A DNA stretch of 64,000 nt from Astrothelium macrocarpum (lineage: Eukaryota; Ascomycota; Dothideomycetes; Trypetheliales; Trypetheliaceae). Under the pieces are notes generated by a model, which was given only the letters and a program-made list of their open reading frames with translations, had not been told where the DNA came from and searched no databases. Position 1 is the first letter of the stretch; the number at the start of each line of letters is the position of its first letter. Of this stretch, positions 43,901 through 54,988 are shown piece after piece. Where the stretch lies: the NCBI GenBank assembly GCA_021030915.1, contig JAGEMR010000033.1, positions 186,001 to 250,000 on the forward strand. The letters are read 5' to 3'. The position numbers and the translations under genes are program-made.

Positions 43901-45268
43901 TGCTTTCGCTTTTGAGGACATTGTCCTTTCGTATAGTTGTTCCCTTGGACTATCATTCGAGAATGCACCAGGTACAGGCAATGATCGAGAACGTGCGCGT
44001 CTGAGAATAGGGCGTTCTTCGACATCATCGTCCTGAATTGCAACGTTGTCGTCTTTGCTCCTCATGAGCGTGATGAAACTTGCGGGTCGAGGCGGTGTCT
44101 CATCTTCTTCCTCGTCTTCTGGTTCATCTTCGAATGTGTTGGCTAATCCGGGCACTTCAATTTCGTCAACATCTCTTTCCCCCATCGGTAGAGGTACGTT
44201 TTCAGGAGGCTCGTCGTGGAGCCTCGAGGCTTTGGCAGCATCTCCCTCCACAACAGAAGATGGTGTACGATAATCTTCTGCCTCCCCTTCAGACAAAGCA
44301 CCTTCAGTGCCATCGATGCTCAAATTCCTTGTCTTCTGTGAAGTGACAGAACCTGGACGAGTTCCCAAGCGAGACGGTGCAGGAGTTGAGGGGGCAGACG
44401 AAGAAGGCTGTCTCAAGCGTCTTCTCCAGGTACGCCATAGACGACTGAGGGTCGAGTCCAAGGCAACTTTTTCCATATCGCCTTCTTCGACAATGATCCT
44501 AGTGTGAGGGCCTTCGGTTTCCATAGAACTGCGAACGTCGGAAGTTTTGCGCTTCAAAGATCGGGTATAGGCAGCTTTACCAGCACAGGTGATTGTCTGC
44601 TCAGCCACGTATTCAATGACGGAAGTCAGAAAAATGGCGGCCGCCCACGAGACAAGGCCACTGCTGCGAGAAAAACGGCGATTGTCGGAAGTAAAGTATT
44701 CATCCTCCTGTAGGTATCGCTCTTCGTCTTCGTCTTCCATTTCTCCCAATCTAATGTAAACCATGATACGCAAGCGAGTCCTCCTCCAGACCATTTCCAG
44801 ATCCCATTTTCCACTTGCATCAGCACCATTCTGGATATGGGAGAGCTCTTCTTCGTCCTCAGTTCCCTGGAGCAGATCGTAGAGATCTTGATCGGCACTG
44901 GCAATTGCATCGCGAGCGAGCTTGGGTTTCAAGGTATCGGTGACGGCGGGACGAAGGTCGGCAAGTGAGGTGGATCTGGCACTGGCTAGGAAGTTGTAAA
45001 GAAGATGGTCGAGAAAGGCATTGAGAGAAGCCAAGGCGCCGTCAGAGAAAAATGCACCTTCATCGCTGCCGTCCGTTTCTTCGCCGTCGCCAATTCGATA
45101 GTCTGACACAATCTGTGAAGCTGCCGAAGCGGCTACATAGGCTGGCGCGGGATGAATTGCAGTTGGCATGGCGGAGATACCGGAGAGGCTGGGTCGGTCA
45201 CTACTCATGCTCATACTGCGCTGGGCCTTGGGCGACGCAAGGTCGGGCCCATCAGTGCGGCGTGACAT
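40909..45268 (-). CDS. Large disordered protein with possible histone-fold-like segment and repeated DLxDF motifs
   Basis: Three exons on the minus strand, 45268-42683, 42624-42006 and 41888-40909, give 1394 residues with matched phases. The ordered part is N-terminal. Residues 76-133 form helices (ASLNAFLDHLLYNFLASA and following). Residues 210-236 (AAIFLTSVIEYVAEQTITCA then GKAAYTR) look like the helix-2 to helix-3 segment of histone H2A (VLEYL..E...LAGNAA). Most of the rest is Ser/Pro/Glu-rich and disordered. A short Ala/Gly-rich hydrophobic stretch lies at about residues 485-500. Four copies of a motif D-L-[AI]-D-F-[FIL], or L-I-D-F-L, each followed by a Pro-containing run, lie in exons 2-3. 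Related fungal proteins are often just called hypothetical. Function is unknown. A chromatin or scaffold role is only a guess. Confidence 0.75.
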
Positions 45269-46683
45269 GGTGTCCAGTCAACGTGCCTCAGGTTTGACTG
45301 GTACCGGAGCTGCTCTCCGGTATTACCTGTTGTACGACTCGAGGAACGGTGCGAGTGGTTGCGAGTCGGAGGTAGCAGGTAGCAGGTAGCAGGGAGGAAA
45401 AAAGTACAGGGAGGGAGCGTGGGTGGGGGAGGTGATTAAGCGAGAGTCGAGTGAGCACGGGAGGCAATCTGGCGCTTAGGCAAGATTGAGGCTGGAAAGT
45501 GAAGAGTTGAATCAGGTGGAAAAGTGAAGCATGCGGTGTTGACGGACCCGATACAGCGGAGCAAGCGTCGCAGAGTGCCGAAGGAGGCAAGAGGATGCGG
45601 GCAGATCTTAGTGTCGCTGCGAACACCTGGGACGAACTGGCGATGGCATTCCTGCTGCTCAATTCACGACATGATTAGCTTTTGCTGTCAGATTGGAGAG
45701 AACAGCTGGGTCGGGCAGATAGACTCGAGCCTCGCTCGCTACCTGCGCCGGTTAAGCTAGTCCCCAGCTCCTCATGTTAGTTTCATCGCCTGAATGCCGA
45801 TCAACCCATTCGGGAGCTGGTCACTTCATTCGTTTTTCAGCTAAGGCAGTACGTCTAGGGTTTCTTCCTTGTGCTTGACACCCACTTATCGCTCGCCCGG
45901 AACGAGCAATGTTGGCTGCCCATGCTACCAGAAGCCGCTGAGTGATACATGCTGCTACTCTGACAATGTGTTTGTCCACCACGTTCCTCAACGGACGACA
46001 GAGTTTCAGGAACCGGCCGCTCGATCTCGGCCCGTCATGCAAATCAATCCATCGTCACTAGTGCGCCACCTTTCTTGCCGTCTTCTAGAATGCCATTGGG
46101 AGATGATTGATTCGGTCCACGTGTGTCACATCTTTGAGACGAGGGAGGCACGTGAACTCGGCATATCCCGAGCGTGATTGGTGCCCAGCTGAAACCGACC
46201 GGCTGGGTATAGATTAAACTTACAAATAACGCTACTGAAACCTCTTTCCATCTTTGATCCATTGCGAATTCTATCGTTTTTCAACGGTTTTTAGACGGTC
46301 TTCATCTGAATCTTCTGTTGGCTATTTACAACTTGTACTGAGGAGCCCAATCTTGTTCCAAATCCGCGCCGAGTGGGGTATCTTCAAAACGCCATGCGAA
46401 TCAATCGACACGTTTCCTACTCCTCCAAATTTCTCCATACAGCATCACCCTTCGCCACGTCCTTTGGATGCAATCCGGAAATGCCGAAAACAGATTTTTT
46501 TGGTACGTTGCTAGTAGATGAAAGGATGCGCAAGCGTAATTTTGACAGAGCAGATCTATTCTTGTGACTTTCGTAGCGTTTTCCTTACGCACTGTCTCCG
46601 TTTTCATTTTTGATCTTCTTCATCATTGCTCGTCTGCTCATTCACAATTTTTGCTCCATTAATACACCACAATCCTCGAACCA
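45269..46683. other. Gene-poor region
   Basis: 1.4 kb upstream of the large gene. The first 150 bp (45269-45420) contain purine-rich repeats such as gtagcaggtagcaggtagca near 45374, likely in the 5' leader on the minus strand. No further gene is supported. Confidence 0.45.
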
Positions 46684-46995
46684 TCACGCGCGCATCACCT
46701 GATCCACCTTCCACATTAAGTGCATTGCCCAAGCACGCCTGGAGTCTTTCTCGGATGTACACCACACCATTCGGAAATCTGGATATTGGATGCCAACGGA
46801 GTTCCGTTCGCGTTTCTCTTTCTCGCAACGGGGACACAGACCCTTCCCGTTCGTTGAACCGATCACCTGTGCGGTCCAACATCCTCTATGCCACCGCCGA
46901 CCAGATGCCTGAGCTCTGATGCACGGCTCGCCAATGACTTGATCAGGTCCCCAGTGCCTGCATCCAAGATGAAAAACACTCTCGAGGTAGCACAT
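46684..46995 (-). CDS. Small Cys/His-rich putative zinc-binding protein
   Basis: Frame of 103 residues from an ATG at 46995. The Cys/His spacing is ordered: C12-x-H14, C25, H36-x-x-C39, then C54-P-R-C57 followed by a basic helix (EKEKRER). The start MCYLESVFHLGCRHWG resembles a common type of small fungal protein that begins with M-C and has a C-G-H core. The pattern could form a RING-like or zinc-ribbon fold. An intron may exist between the C39 region and L53, since a GT donor (caggtgatc) occurs there, and the last about 40 residues look less conserved. I cannot assign a function. The gene call itself is moderately weak. Confidence 0.4.
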   Translation of the reverse strand: MCYLESVFHLGCRHWGPDQVIGEPCIRAQASGRRWHRGCWTAQVIGSTNGKGLCPRCEKEKRERNSVGIQYPDFRMVWCTSEKDSRRAWAMHLMWKVDQVMRA

Positions 46996-48567
46996 CTTGA
47001 CTCTAGCAAGTTCTTTTAACCTTTATAAAACTTTTGCTGTTCGCCCGTGGCTGTCTGTGATCGATTCCTCCTCCTTCTGCGCTCCTGATTGCCCGGTGTG
47101 GTTGCTTTCTTGTCAGAGATACGATTGGAAAAGCTGCCAAAGCCAGGCGCATCTCAAACTCGACTCTGGTGGTGCATGAAGTTGTGGATATCATTGGTCC
47201 ATTCAGCGCTTCGTATTGGCGGGAAAAGAAAATTTGTGGTCTGGTTCTGGGGAAGGTGCCGTTCTCTGGCTCGCAGAAGAAATACACGAGTAAGTCAGAA
47301 ATTTAAAAATAATATTTGAGCAGTCGTTGCCCTATGAGTCTAAGAAGAAAGCAGTCCGAAATTGTGTCAAAGGTATTATGCAAACCATGACTTTTTTCAC
47401 AACTGTTGTGGTTGTTTCAGATTTCGTAATTTTGTGACTATCATACAAGAGGACCGCAAGCCGATTTCATTGACAGCTACTACAATGATGCTTGTTCTAA
47501 AGTCACACATAGCAACCTTTAACGCTTTATCCACGTGCCTTAGCGGCGCGTTTTTTGTGCGCATTGAGATGGAGCAATCACTTCTCCCATGGTACAATCG
47601 CATAGTTCATTGGGTTTGACCTTTGCCTACTCGATTGAATTAACTAAGGTAGTCACCATTCAGCGCCGCTGACTCATCGCAGCAAAATGGGATGTGAATT
47701 CCAGCCAGCCTTTTCGGCCCATGCAGTTGACTTTAGATTTTGAACCGAAATCTAGTGTCCACGCGGCCGAGCCGGCCCGCATCTGTAGGACAACATTAAA
47801 CCCACCCTAAAGCGCCCTGATTGTTTGGCCAGTTTAGATATCTAGTGATCAATCATTGGCCATAACAGCAGGCAATCGCTCAGCGGTTGATAGACCAACG
47901 GCATAGAGCGATTATGCAAGCATGGCACAAATAGCACTAGCAAACAACCACAATGTATACAATGCATTTCATTGTAATATTAGTGCTTCACAGACATCTT
48001 AAAGACACTCTACTTAGGTACGGGAATCAGCAAACATCTGACTCCATGCTGCTATGACGTCACGTCACTTGACTGAACTCTTCCAATTTTTAATTATAAA
48101 GAAATCTGCTATTGACATGCCTTGACTTAAGACGTACTGCATCAAAAACACCAGCTCTGCAGCATCTAATGAGGTATTTTCGTGTCCTTTAGATTAAATT
48201 CAAGATTGAAATTTTCAACTGTACCCATGTTTTTATCTATGGACCAGAACCAAAACCAGACATGAACACAGGATATGCTGTTACAACTGACCCGCCGATC
48301 GCGACTTTGTGACTTCTCAATCGATAAAATGCGCTGTAGAATCGCAAGTTTTTGTCTCAAGAAGCGCTGCTGCATAACGGTACCTACTGCATTTAGTCAG
48401 CAAGGCACCACCGGAAAAGAAATTGTTAAACCCATTGACAACCACATGAACCATCATTTTCATTCCATTCATTGTAGAAAATATTACCCAAGGTAATCCA
48501 TGTCAGAAGTGAATCCAACTGCATCACTACGCTTAGCTCTAGACAGGGTTCTATTGATCGAGTCAAC
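46996..48567. other. Gene-poor region
   Basis: 1.6 kb with only short frames, moderately AT-rich from 47280 on. No repeat family or RNA gene is recognised. It ends in the promoter of the F-box gene. Confidence 0.45.
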
Positions 48568-49881
48568 ATGACTTGCCTTGCAGTCCTTCCTGACGAACTT
48601 CTGGAAGCGATTTTTCTACACTGTGTTAATTCACCACGTATCTCTTACCACGAGTATCGCCGCGAGTGGTCGAGTCTTCCTTTGGTCTGCCACCGTTGGA
48701 ATCGCATTTTTGAACCAATCCTATATCGCGATATACACCTTTTTGATACACGCCTAGACGCGGTACGGAAGTTCGCTGGAGTTGCACAGATGTTGAACGA
48801 ACGCTCCCGGCTCGGTCCATACGTCAGAAACCTACGAATTCGGGTTGCTGTAGTGAATGAATTCGACCACGCTGTTCTTTCTACTGTCATCGAAAGGTGC
48901 CCTATGGTCCGCGAGCTCGAAATCCAGTCGAGCTTCTGTATCTCTCAGAAATCAATGTTCGAAGCCGCAAGCCGACTACAAAAAGTCCAGTCGTTAAGGC
49001 TCTGTGGAAATTTTGGGGGGCCCTCGATAGGACTCATCATGACATACTTCGATATGACTTCTTTAAGACATCTAACATTGAAGTTGTACGGTGAAAGACC
49101 ACCCATACTGTTATACTACCCGGGGGTCATGTCCATAGAGTGGGACAACACACCTGATTTGAGATGGCAAAACGAGCTTAGCGCTCGTCGCAGCAAAAGC
49201 GGCGTCACTTCCCTCACACTATTAGAACCTTTCGTTGGCCCAGAAGTGACGAAAAGCATCATCAGCCGGCCTTCACAGCTGACAAGGCTGAGATTGGGAT
49301 GGTTCGAACAGGGATCTATGCGCCCATACACTCATGGGTCTCGGTCTCCTTGGTCAAACTACACGTTGTCGGTCATCCAGGAGCTGGTTGACGTCCACAA
49401 AAGAACCCTGCGCATTGTCGAACTTAACAATGACGTTTCGCACGATGTCGGTATCCCTGATTTCTCAGGTTTCAAACAATTAGTTCGATTACGGGTCCCA
49501 AGCGAGGATCTCATGGATACTCAGAATTTCACGCAAAAGCTGTCGGCGCCATTGCTCGAAGAGCTTTGCATCTCCTTTTCCACAGATCACAAAAACCGTG
49601 GGGGCTTTGAACGCTTTGAAGAATACGATTTAGAATGGACGGAGTCGTTTGTGTCACAGATACAATCCTCTGGACGAAGACTTTGCCCGAATTTGTCCCT
49701 GGTACATATGCACTTTATTTCTGGATGCCCGGAGAGGAATGGATCGAAAGCAGAGATCAATGGTCAATGGGAACTTCTCGAACAGGCAGCGAGAATGTTT
49801 GAAAGCTGCAATATAAGAATGAGATATGGATATGGAGATGATGATCCTGGAATTGTTCGATTTCGTGACGATAATGCTTAG
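48568..49881 (+). CDS. F-box protein with leucine-rich-repeat-like C-terminal region
   Basis: Intronless frame of 437 residues. The N terminus matches the F-box: LPDELLEAIFLHCV (7-20), then W-S-S-L-P-L-V-C-H-R-W-N-R-I, then ILYRDIHLFD. F-box proteins bind Skp1 and bring substrates to SCF ubiquitin ligases. The remainder alternates hydrophobic strands and helices (YVRNLRIRV, VRELEIQSS, VQSLRLCGNF, LRHLTLKL, LTRLRLGWF), a leucine-rich-repeat-like solenoid usual for fungal F-box/LRR proteins. The target is unknown. Such genes are often in expanded families and in variable genome regions. No signal peptide is present. Confidence 0.85.
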   Translation: MTCLAVLPDELLEAIFLHCVNSPRISYHEYRREWSSLPLVCHRWNRIFEPILYRDIHLFDTRLDAVRKFAGVAQMLNERSRLGPYVRNLRIRVAVVNEFDHAVLSTVIERCPMVRELEIQSSFCISQKSMFEAASRLQKVQSLRLCGNFGGPSIGLIMTYFDMTSLRHLTLKLYGERPPILLYYPGVMSIEWDNTPDLRWQNELSARRSKSGVTSLTLLEPFVGPEVTKSIISRPSQLTRLRLGWFEQGSMRPYTHGSRSPWSNYTLSVIQELVDVHKRTLRIVELNNDVSHDVGIPDFSGFKQLVRLRVPSEDLMDTQNFTQKLSAPLLEELCISFSTDHKNRGGFERFEEYDLEWTESFVSQIQSSGRRLCPNLSLVHMHFISGCPERNGSKAEINGQWELLEQAARMFESCNIRMRYGYGDDDPGIVRFRDDNA

Positions 49882-50210
49882 TTAACCGATTGAGAAGCCC
49901 AGAAGTTATGAGCCTACTGGATGTCTTGCCACGTTCCATATATCCTAATCAGCTTCCTGGCGCGAGCCAGGAGCACGAAAGCCTTGGCGTGGGAGCGGGC
50001 AAACAAAATAAGTTATTATCTTCGACATATTATCTTCTGTCCCAACACATGAACGTCCGCCCTTCCGCAAATCCATACAATCAAACCAACTCTAAATAAG
50101 AAATCGCAACAAACGAAGAAAGACCGAAATGCTGTAACACAGATTCCGCCCGTCTCTACTATGGTCCATCCAGATCTCTTCCTCCCAAACCTACCGCCGT
50201 CATCTCTGTC
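49882..50210. other. Convergent intergenic region
   Basis: 329 bp tail-to-tail between the F-box gene and the next minus-strand gene. Nothing recognised. Confidence 0.5.
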
Positions 50211-52349
50211 CTACGATGCATTCCGAGGGTCTTCACACGTCCCTTCCAACGCCTTCAACGTCTCCCAATGCATATGCCTTCCTCCCTCTTCGTTGCGTAT
50301 CTCCCCAAATCCTTGACCTGCAATTGTTCTCAGCGTCTGCAGACTGTCACTCCTTTGTCCGCGTTGCCATAGCGGTGGCTCGGGGACTGGTGGCCTAATG
50401 TGCAGCGGTTCAGGGAGGAGCTCCTGTGTTGAAGGGCTGGGCCGAAGAACATGTGTGATCGCAGCCCTTGGAAGCGAGAGCGCGGTGGGCATATCAATGA
50501 CTGAGGAGTAGTGAGAGGAAGAAACATTCGAGCGAGGAAGATTGACTTGGTCATGGGAGACGTTTCGGCTGTGAGGACTACGGGGCGTCGAGGGTCCAGC
50601 GCGTGCAGATGGGTACAGCGTGGTAGTTCCGAGATGAGACTGGAGGGAGGGCAAAGCCGGCGACCAAGCTGGTGGAGGAGAATCGGATGGTAAAACATGT
50701 TGCGGTATAGGCAGTGCATCTGTCTGTCCTGAGGTTTTGAGCTGAACAAATGTCGGTTTACGGGTTGAAGGCCCGTGTGTTGGCAGACTTTGAGGCAGCA
50801 TGGAACCGAGATATGAATTCTGGCCTTTCAAGTCTTCTCCAGGCTTTTTTGCTTCCGCCGTGTCCAAAAAGGCCCACGGTTTGTTGATTGGTGAATTTAT
50901 GCTTGTCGCATCCTCGCCATTGGACCACGGTGATGACGAGCCAAAACGCATCCTCCATTCCTCACTTACTGCATGGCGCTCCAGCCGCCTAATCGCTCTG
51001 CGTATACGATCAGCAGCTTTGATAGGCTTAGGCGAGTACTCAAGCTTCCAGCGTTTCATCCCTAGCCAAGTCCTTGAAGACTTCGACCTACGGAGAGATT
51101 GGAGGCGTGGTGGGTACTTGGCCTTTCGTGTCACAGGCTCTGCTTCATCAGCTGCTTCAAATTCTTGCGAAGCCATTTCGACTGTATCCCTTTGGCAAGG
51201 TTTGCTAATAGCAGCGCGGCGAGGCTTGATGTTTTGGAGCTCAAGACTTGTGCGAGTCTGCATGCGGCGTTGCTGGTGGCTTGTTAGAAGAGGTAAAGAA
51301 CTTCGAGTGGTAGGACTGGAATGTCTACCTCGACCTCGTTGAGGGAGTTTCACTCTATTTGGCGCGCTCTCTTGTTGACATCCCACTGGTTCTGGGGCAT
51401 CCGGAGAAGTTGCTGATGCGCCTCTTGCTGTCAAAGAACCCAAAGGCTTGCGTGGGGTTAAAAGTTGCTCTTGCATTCTATGAATAGCAAACGTAACTCC
51501 CCTGTCATTAAAGTACGAAACGCCACTTAATGCCGCACTCGTACTTGGACTGTCTCTCACAGTCCTCTCAAAGTCTTCTGCGACGGCATTTGTCACAACT
51601 TCTTGCGGATGAGATGGTGGTTTGATGTCTTGGCGAATCTTGCACGAAATCTTCGCCCATTGCTTTTCCCAATCTCTCGCCGCTAGCGAGAGGGCGCACA
51701 TGTACTCCTCTGCACCATTGAAAGTCATTGACTCTGGATTGGTCAGCATAAGAGGCCCAATGCGGTTATGTGGACAGAGCGGGGAGGCACATCGCAAACC
51801 TTCAAGCTTGATCCCATCATTTGTGAAAGACATGCCGGAAACAGGCTTTCTGTCGCATTGCGAGGAATAACAAGGAGGAACAACTATATTTTGTTCTTGG
51901 CCGTCCTCAAACTCTTGATGTTTTGTTCCTTCGGCTTGTGATTTCATTTCTGGTGTGCCATATGTCATGATATCGTCTCTACGGTACGGATACTGAACGG
52001 GCCAAGTAATTACAGGTCTCGCGAGTTGAAGTGCGCCACCAACAACCAGATTTGGTCTGGTATCATCAATGAAATTCTGAGTTCGCTGCAAACTCGCTGC
52101 TTCGGGAGCACGCGGCGTCATTAGTATCCTGGCCTTGTTCTCATCTTTGTTCCGCTTCGAATTAGTACGATGGCGAAGACGGGACCACCACGCTGGCTGA
52201 TGGATATCGCGATGTATTTCGTCATTTTCATCAAAATCGCTGCCACAGAGAGTACCCAGAATTCTTGCCCACATTATCGTTGAGTGAAATCGAATAGTGT
52301 AGCGTTGGATGCTAAGCGAAACTTGGACGGTTGTGCTCAACACTCGCAA
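50211..52349 (-). CDS. Uncharacterised 712-aa disordered protein with paired Cys motifs
   Basis: Single-exon frame of 712 residues from the ATG at 52349. Met26 (52274, MWARILGTL) is an alternative start. I do not recognise the family. Residues about 50-75 are basic. A possible zinc-binding segment holds two C-x4-C pairs, C160-YSSQ-C165 and C187-ASPL-C192, followed by P-H194. Just after it is an ordered-looking helical stretch (EYMCALSLAARDWEKQWAKI). Most of the C-terminal 450 residues are Ser/Pro/Arg-rich and probably disordered, with an ordered island around WLGMKRWKLEYSPKPIKAAD. No membrane span is seen. Long frames on the opposite strand are shadows. Confidence 0.65.
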   Translation of the reverse strand: MRVLSTTVQVSLSIQRYTIRFHSTIMWARILGTLCGSDFDENDEIHRDIHQPAWWSRLRHRTNSKRNKDENKARILMTPRAPEAASLQRTQNFIDDTRPNLVVGGALQLARPVITWPVQYPYRRDDIMTYGTPEMKSQAEGTKHQEFEDGQEQNIVVPPCYSSQCDRKPVSGMSFTNDGIKLEGLRCASPLCPHNRIGPLMLTNPESMTFNGAEEYMCALSLAARDWEKQWAKISCKIRQDIKPPSHPQEVVTNAVAEDFERTVRDSPSTSAALSGVSYFNDRGVTFAIHRMQEQLLTPRKPLGSLTARGASATSPDAPEPVGCQQESAPNRVKLPQRGRGRHSSPTTRSSLPLLTSHQQRRMQTRTSLELQNIKPRRAAISKPCQRDTVEMASQEFEAADEAEPVTRKAKYPPRLQSLRRSKSSRTWLGMKRWKLEYSPKPIKAADRIRRAIRRLERHAVSEEWRMRFGSSSPWSNGEDATSINSPINKPWAFLDTAEAKKPGEDLKGQNSYLGSMLPQSLPTHGPSTRKPTFVQLKTSGQTDALPIPQHVLPSDSPPPAWSPALPSLQSHLGTTTLYPSARAGPSTPRSPHSRNVSHDQVNLPRSNVSSSHYSSVIDMPTALSLPRAAITHVLRPSPSTQELLPEPLHIRPPVPEPPLWQRGQRSDSLQTLRTIAGQGFGEIRNEEGGRHMHWETLKALEGTCEDPRNAS

Positions 52350-53088
52350 CTCTCTTCAAACGGAATGCGTGCAGGTGTTTAATCGAAGTTAGTAAGCACA
52401 GGGAGTAGCGCAGAGTGGGATAGTATGTTGATGAATGATGGAAAGAAGGGCCGTAGAGACTTGACAGCGGCAGCTATGCTAAATGTTAAAGACCGCGGAC
52501 CATTCTACGTGACATTACTAGGCTGTGAGCTCAGATAGATGTGATCCGTCGCGACATGAGTTATTCCTTTGTCCCGATGCTTCCGTTTTCCATGTTGGAC
52601 CGTAAATGCCCGCATGATTGCCTAACTGTTATGCTCTTACAATATGCAATGTTTTGGGATACCTTGTTAGCTACATTACAATGATTTGTTCACAATCCGT
52701 GTGGCACACGACTTTGGCATGGACAGCGAAGCAAAAACGAATGACAGAGTATAAATAAGGAATTTTCATCATCTTCATGAATGGGCTACTGGCCAAAAGA
52801 CATTACAACGCAGAACAGTTTAAGGAATTAAAGATTATGAGCGAGAACCACTTGAGTAAGAGACACTGAAGGATAATGACTTAGCGCTGGAATCTGAATC
52901 TACCACCCCTTTTAAATCGCAATAGCTGGAGCTTGTAGGAGAGAATGGAGACAAGGAAATGATGTGGCCTGGGGTTTCCCTTTCAATAATGCTCCGTAAA
53001 TCGGTTTTATCTTGGAGACCGTTTGGGCCAAAGGTTCTGTCCACCTTTTGGCTTGTGGTGACGTCGCCTACCTACCTGGAGGAGCTGC
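52350..53088. other. Intergenic region before the TIR element
   Basis: 739 bp from the disordered-protein gene to the left end of the DNA element. No gene is supported. A 175-codon frame that begins at 52959 runs into the element and is not credible. Confidence 0.5.
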
Positions 53089-53187
53089 CAGGCATACGGA
53101 CAAAACAGGTGGGACCACACAACCCGCGTTCCCCCATCAACCCCACCAAATTTACTAGTAAACAGTGGGAGCTGCTGGGCAATTCCA
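53089..53187 (+). repeat. Left terminal inverted repeat
   Basis: 99 bp, with normal GC content and many intact CpA dinucleotides, in contrast to the element interior. It is the partner of 54483-54581. Confidence 0.9.
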
Positions 53188-54482
53188 CCCACATACCTTG
53201 CTTTCGTCTGTTTTCAAAATTGATTTCGTCTCATTCAATTATGGTGGTAAACTGCAATTTTAATGGCCATATTGATACACGTGAATTGCTAACATCTGAT
53301 TGTGAGTTGTTATTTCGTCAGTCAAATAAGGTCGTTCGTATATCTCGTCGATCTGTTTTAAAGCAAATATTCGAAATCGAAAATAATTATTCATCATTTC
53401 ATCATCAATTCAAACGTGAAATCTTTCGAATATTGAATTATCTTCGTTTTACCGCCTATCGCCATCTGAAGAATCCAATTCCTTGATATACAGATTCAGT
53501 GACAAATCCAGGACGTTATCGAATTCTTAATCATGCATTTTTTATAACCATTTTTTATTGGATCATATTCAGTTTCGAATACCGTGTTTTGACGCTGCCG
53601 AATATGTGTATGCAGCTGAACCTGCCCTATTCTGCTCGTACGCTGAAGAGACGATTTATTGAACGAGACTATCACCGTTGTAAAATATACTGAGGACGAT
53701 ACATCAAATCTGTATCAAAACAGAAACGAATCGATTTTACTAGACAGTATCTCAACTGAAATAATGAGGATTGAAAGTTCGTACATTTCTCAGATGAGAC
53801 TCATTTTACTATTGGCCAGAAGAATCATTATTGGATTATTAGACATTGTTGGTAATATTATGAGCCTGATTGTATATAATTCAAATCTCAAAAAAACAAT
53901 ATCATATTACATTATTGGGCTATTATTGGCTGGAATTTCAAAATTGAATTATATTTATATTGGGATTAAGAAGGAGTTGGAAATCTCACATAAGAATAAT
54001 ATATGAAGATTTTGGACAATATCTATCTGCCTATTTTTCGTATATATTAAATTATTCTGCCCAAACGCCTTTGAGAATATATCATCCTTGAAAAGGATGG
54101 AGATAATATTTATGATAATTGTTCAAAATAGAATTCTGTCAATAATTTCAAATAATAGCATAGAATCAAATCATATATAAATTATTCATATAATTTTGAT
54201 TTCAGTATTATTAAAACGATATAAAGGATTATCAAATAATGAGTTCGTATAAACCATCGTGATAATCTCATATAAAAACAATTTATCAGAACCCTTTGTT
54301 ATAAATGGAATCAGCTGAATCAAAACGAAATCAATAGATAGATATTGATCATACAGGACCGTTTATATATTTATTTGGATAATCAAAATCTCTCCATCAA
54401 TTTTTAATAAGACGAAAATTTAATTAATTGATCAAATTGTTTTATTTTTTATTTATCTATATATGAATTAAATGTGTTAAGA

Positions 54483-54581
54483 TGGAGCAGCCCGACAGCT
54501 CCCACTGTTTATTAGTAAATATGGTGGGGTTGATGGGGGAACGCGGGTTGTGTGGTCCCACCTGTTTTGTCCGTATGCCTG
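54483..54581 (-). repeat. Right terminal inverted repeat
   Basis: Reverse complement of the left repeat with only two differences in the outer 87 bases (t for a and a for g in the AAATTTACTAG stretch). Confidence 0.9.
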
Positions 54582-54988
54582 CTGCACCTCAAACAACATA
54601 TCGTTCAGATTCGAGTTCCAAACAGTTTTGATATTTTTCGATTGACAAGACTCTTTCTCGGACATTTAAAAGGATTAAAGTGCGATTGATAGCAATAGAT
54701 ATGAAGGGTTCAGCTTTGCGTTTGAGGCTTGCCAAACTGTCGAAGGCGGAAGAATAGCAGCTGGAAATCTAAAAAGGAGAGCTTTGTACGGGCAATAATG
54801 GGATGACAGTGTTTTGCGGCCAAATGCCGAAAGTTGGATTCTCAAGAACGAAATTCTCAGCCAAGTCGAGATGCTATCCAGAGTTCATGTTTGTAGTTTG
54901 AGCAGTGAATAGCCTATGATTACTGAGATATTTGGTGCGGGAGATTGGCTAAATGTAAGAGAAGGCTCTCATGGCGCCGTGTATGGCA
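54582..54988. other. Intergenic region
   Basis: 407 bp between the TIR element and the 3' end of the next minus-strand gene. Nothing recognised. Confidence 0.5.

Larger units (their letters stand above)
53089..54581. mobile_element. 1.5-kb DNA element with long terminal inverted repeats
   Basis: The two ends are inverted copies: 53089-53187 and 54581-54483 start with CAGGCATACGG and match at 85 of the first 87 bases, then diverge. A 4-bp direct repeat CTGC flanks both ends (53085-53088 and 54582-54585), which may be the target-site duplication. The interior (about 53220-54480) is very AT-rich with many stops and no readable transposase, consistent with RIP. It is best described as a degenerate class II (TIR) element or large MITE. 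The superfamily cannot be fixed from the ends alone. Confidence 0.85.

Noticed and set aside
50800..51342. 180-codon + strand frame
   Set aside because: It lies wholly opposite the 712-residue frame and has no domain.
53659..54006. 115-codon frame inside the TIR element
   Set aside because: AT-driven Ile/Asn/Ser composition with no transposase motif. A decayed remnant is possible but not shown.
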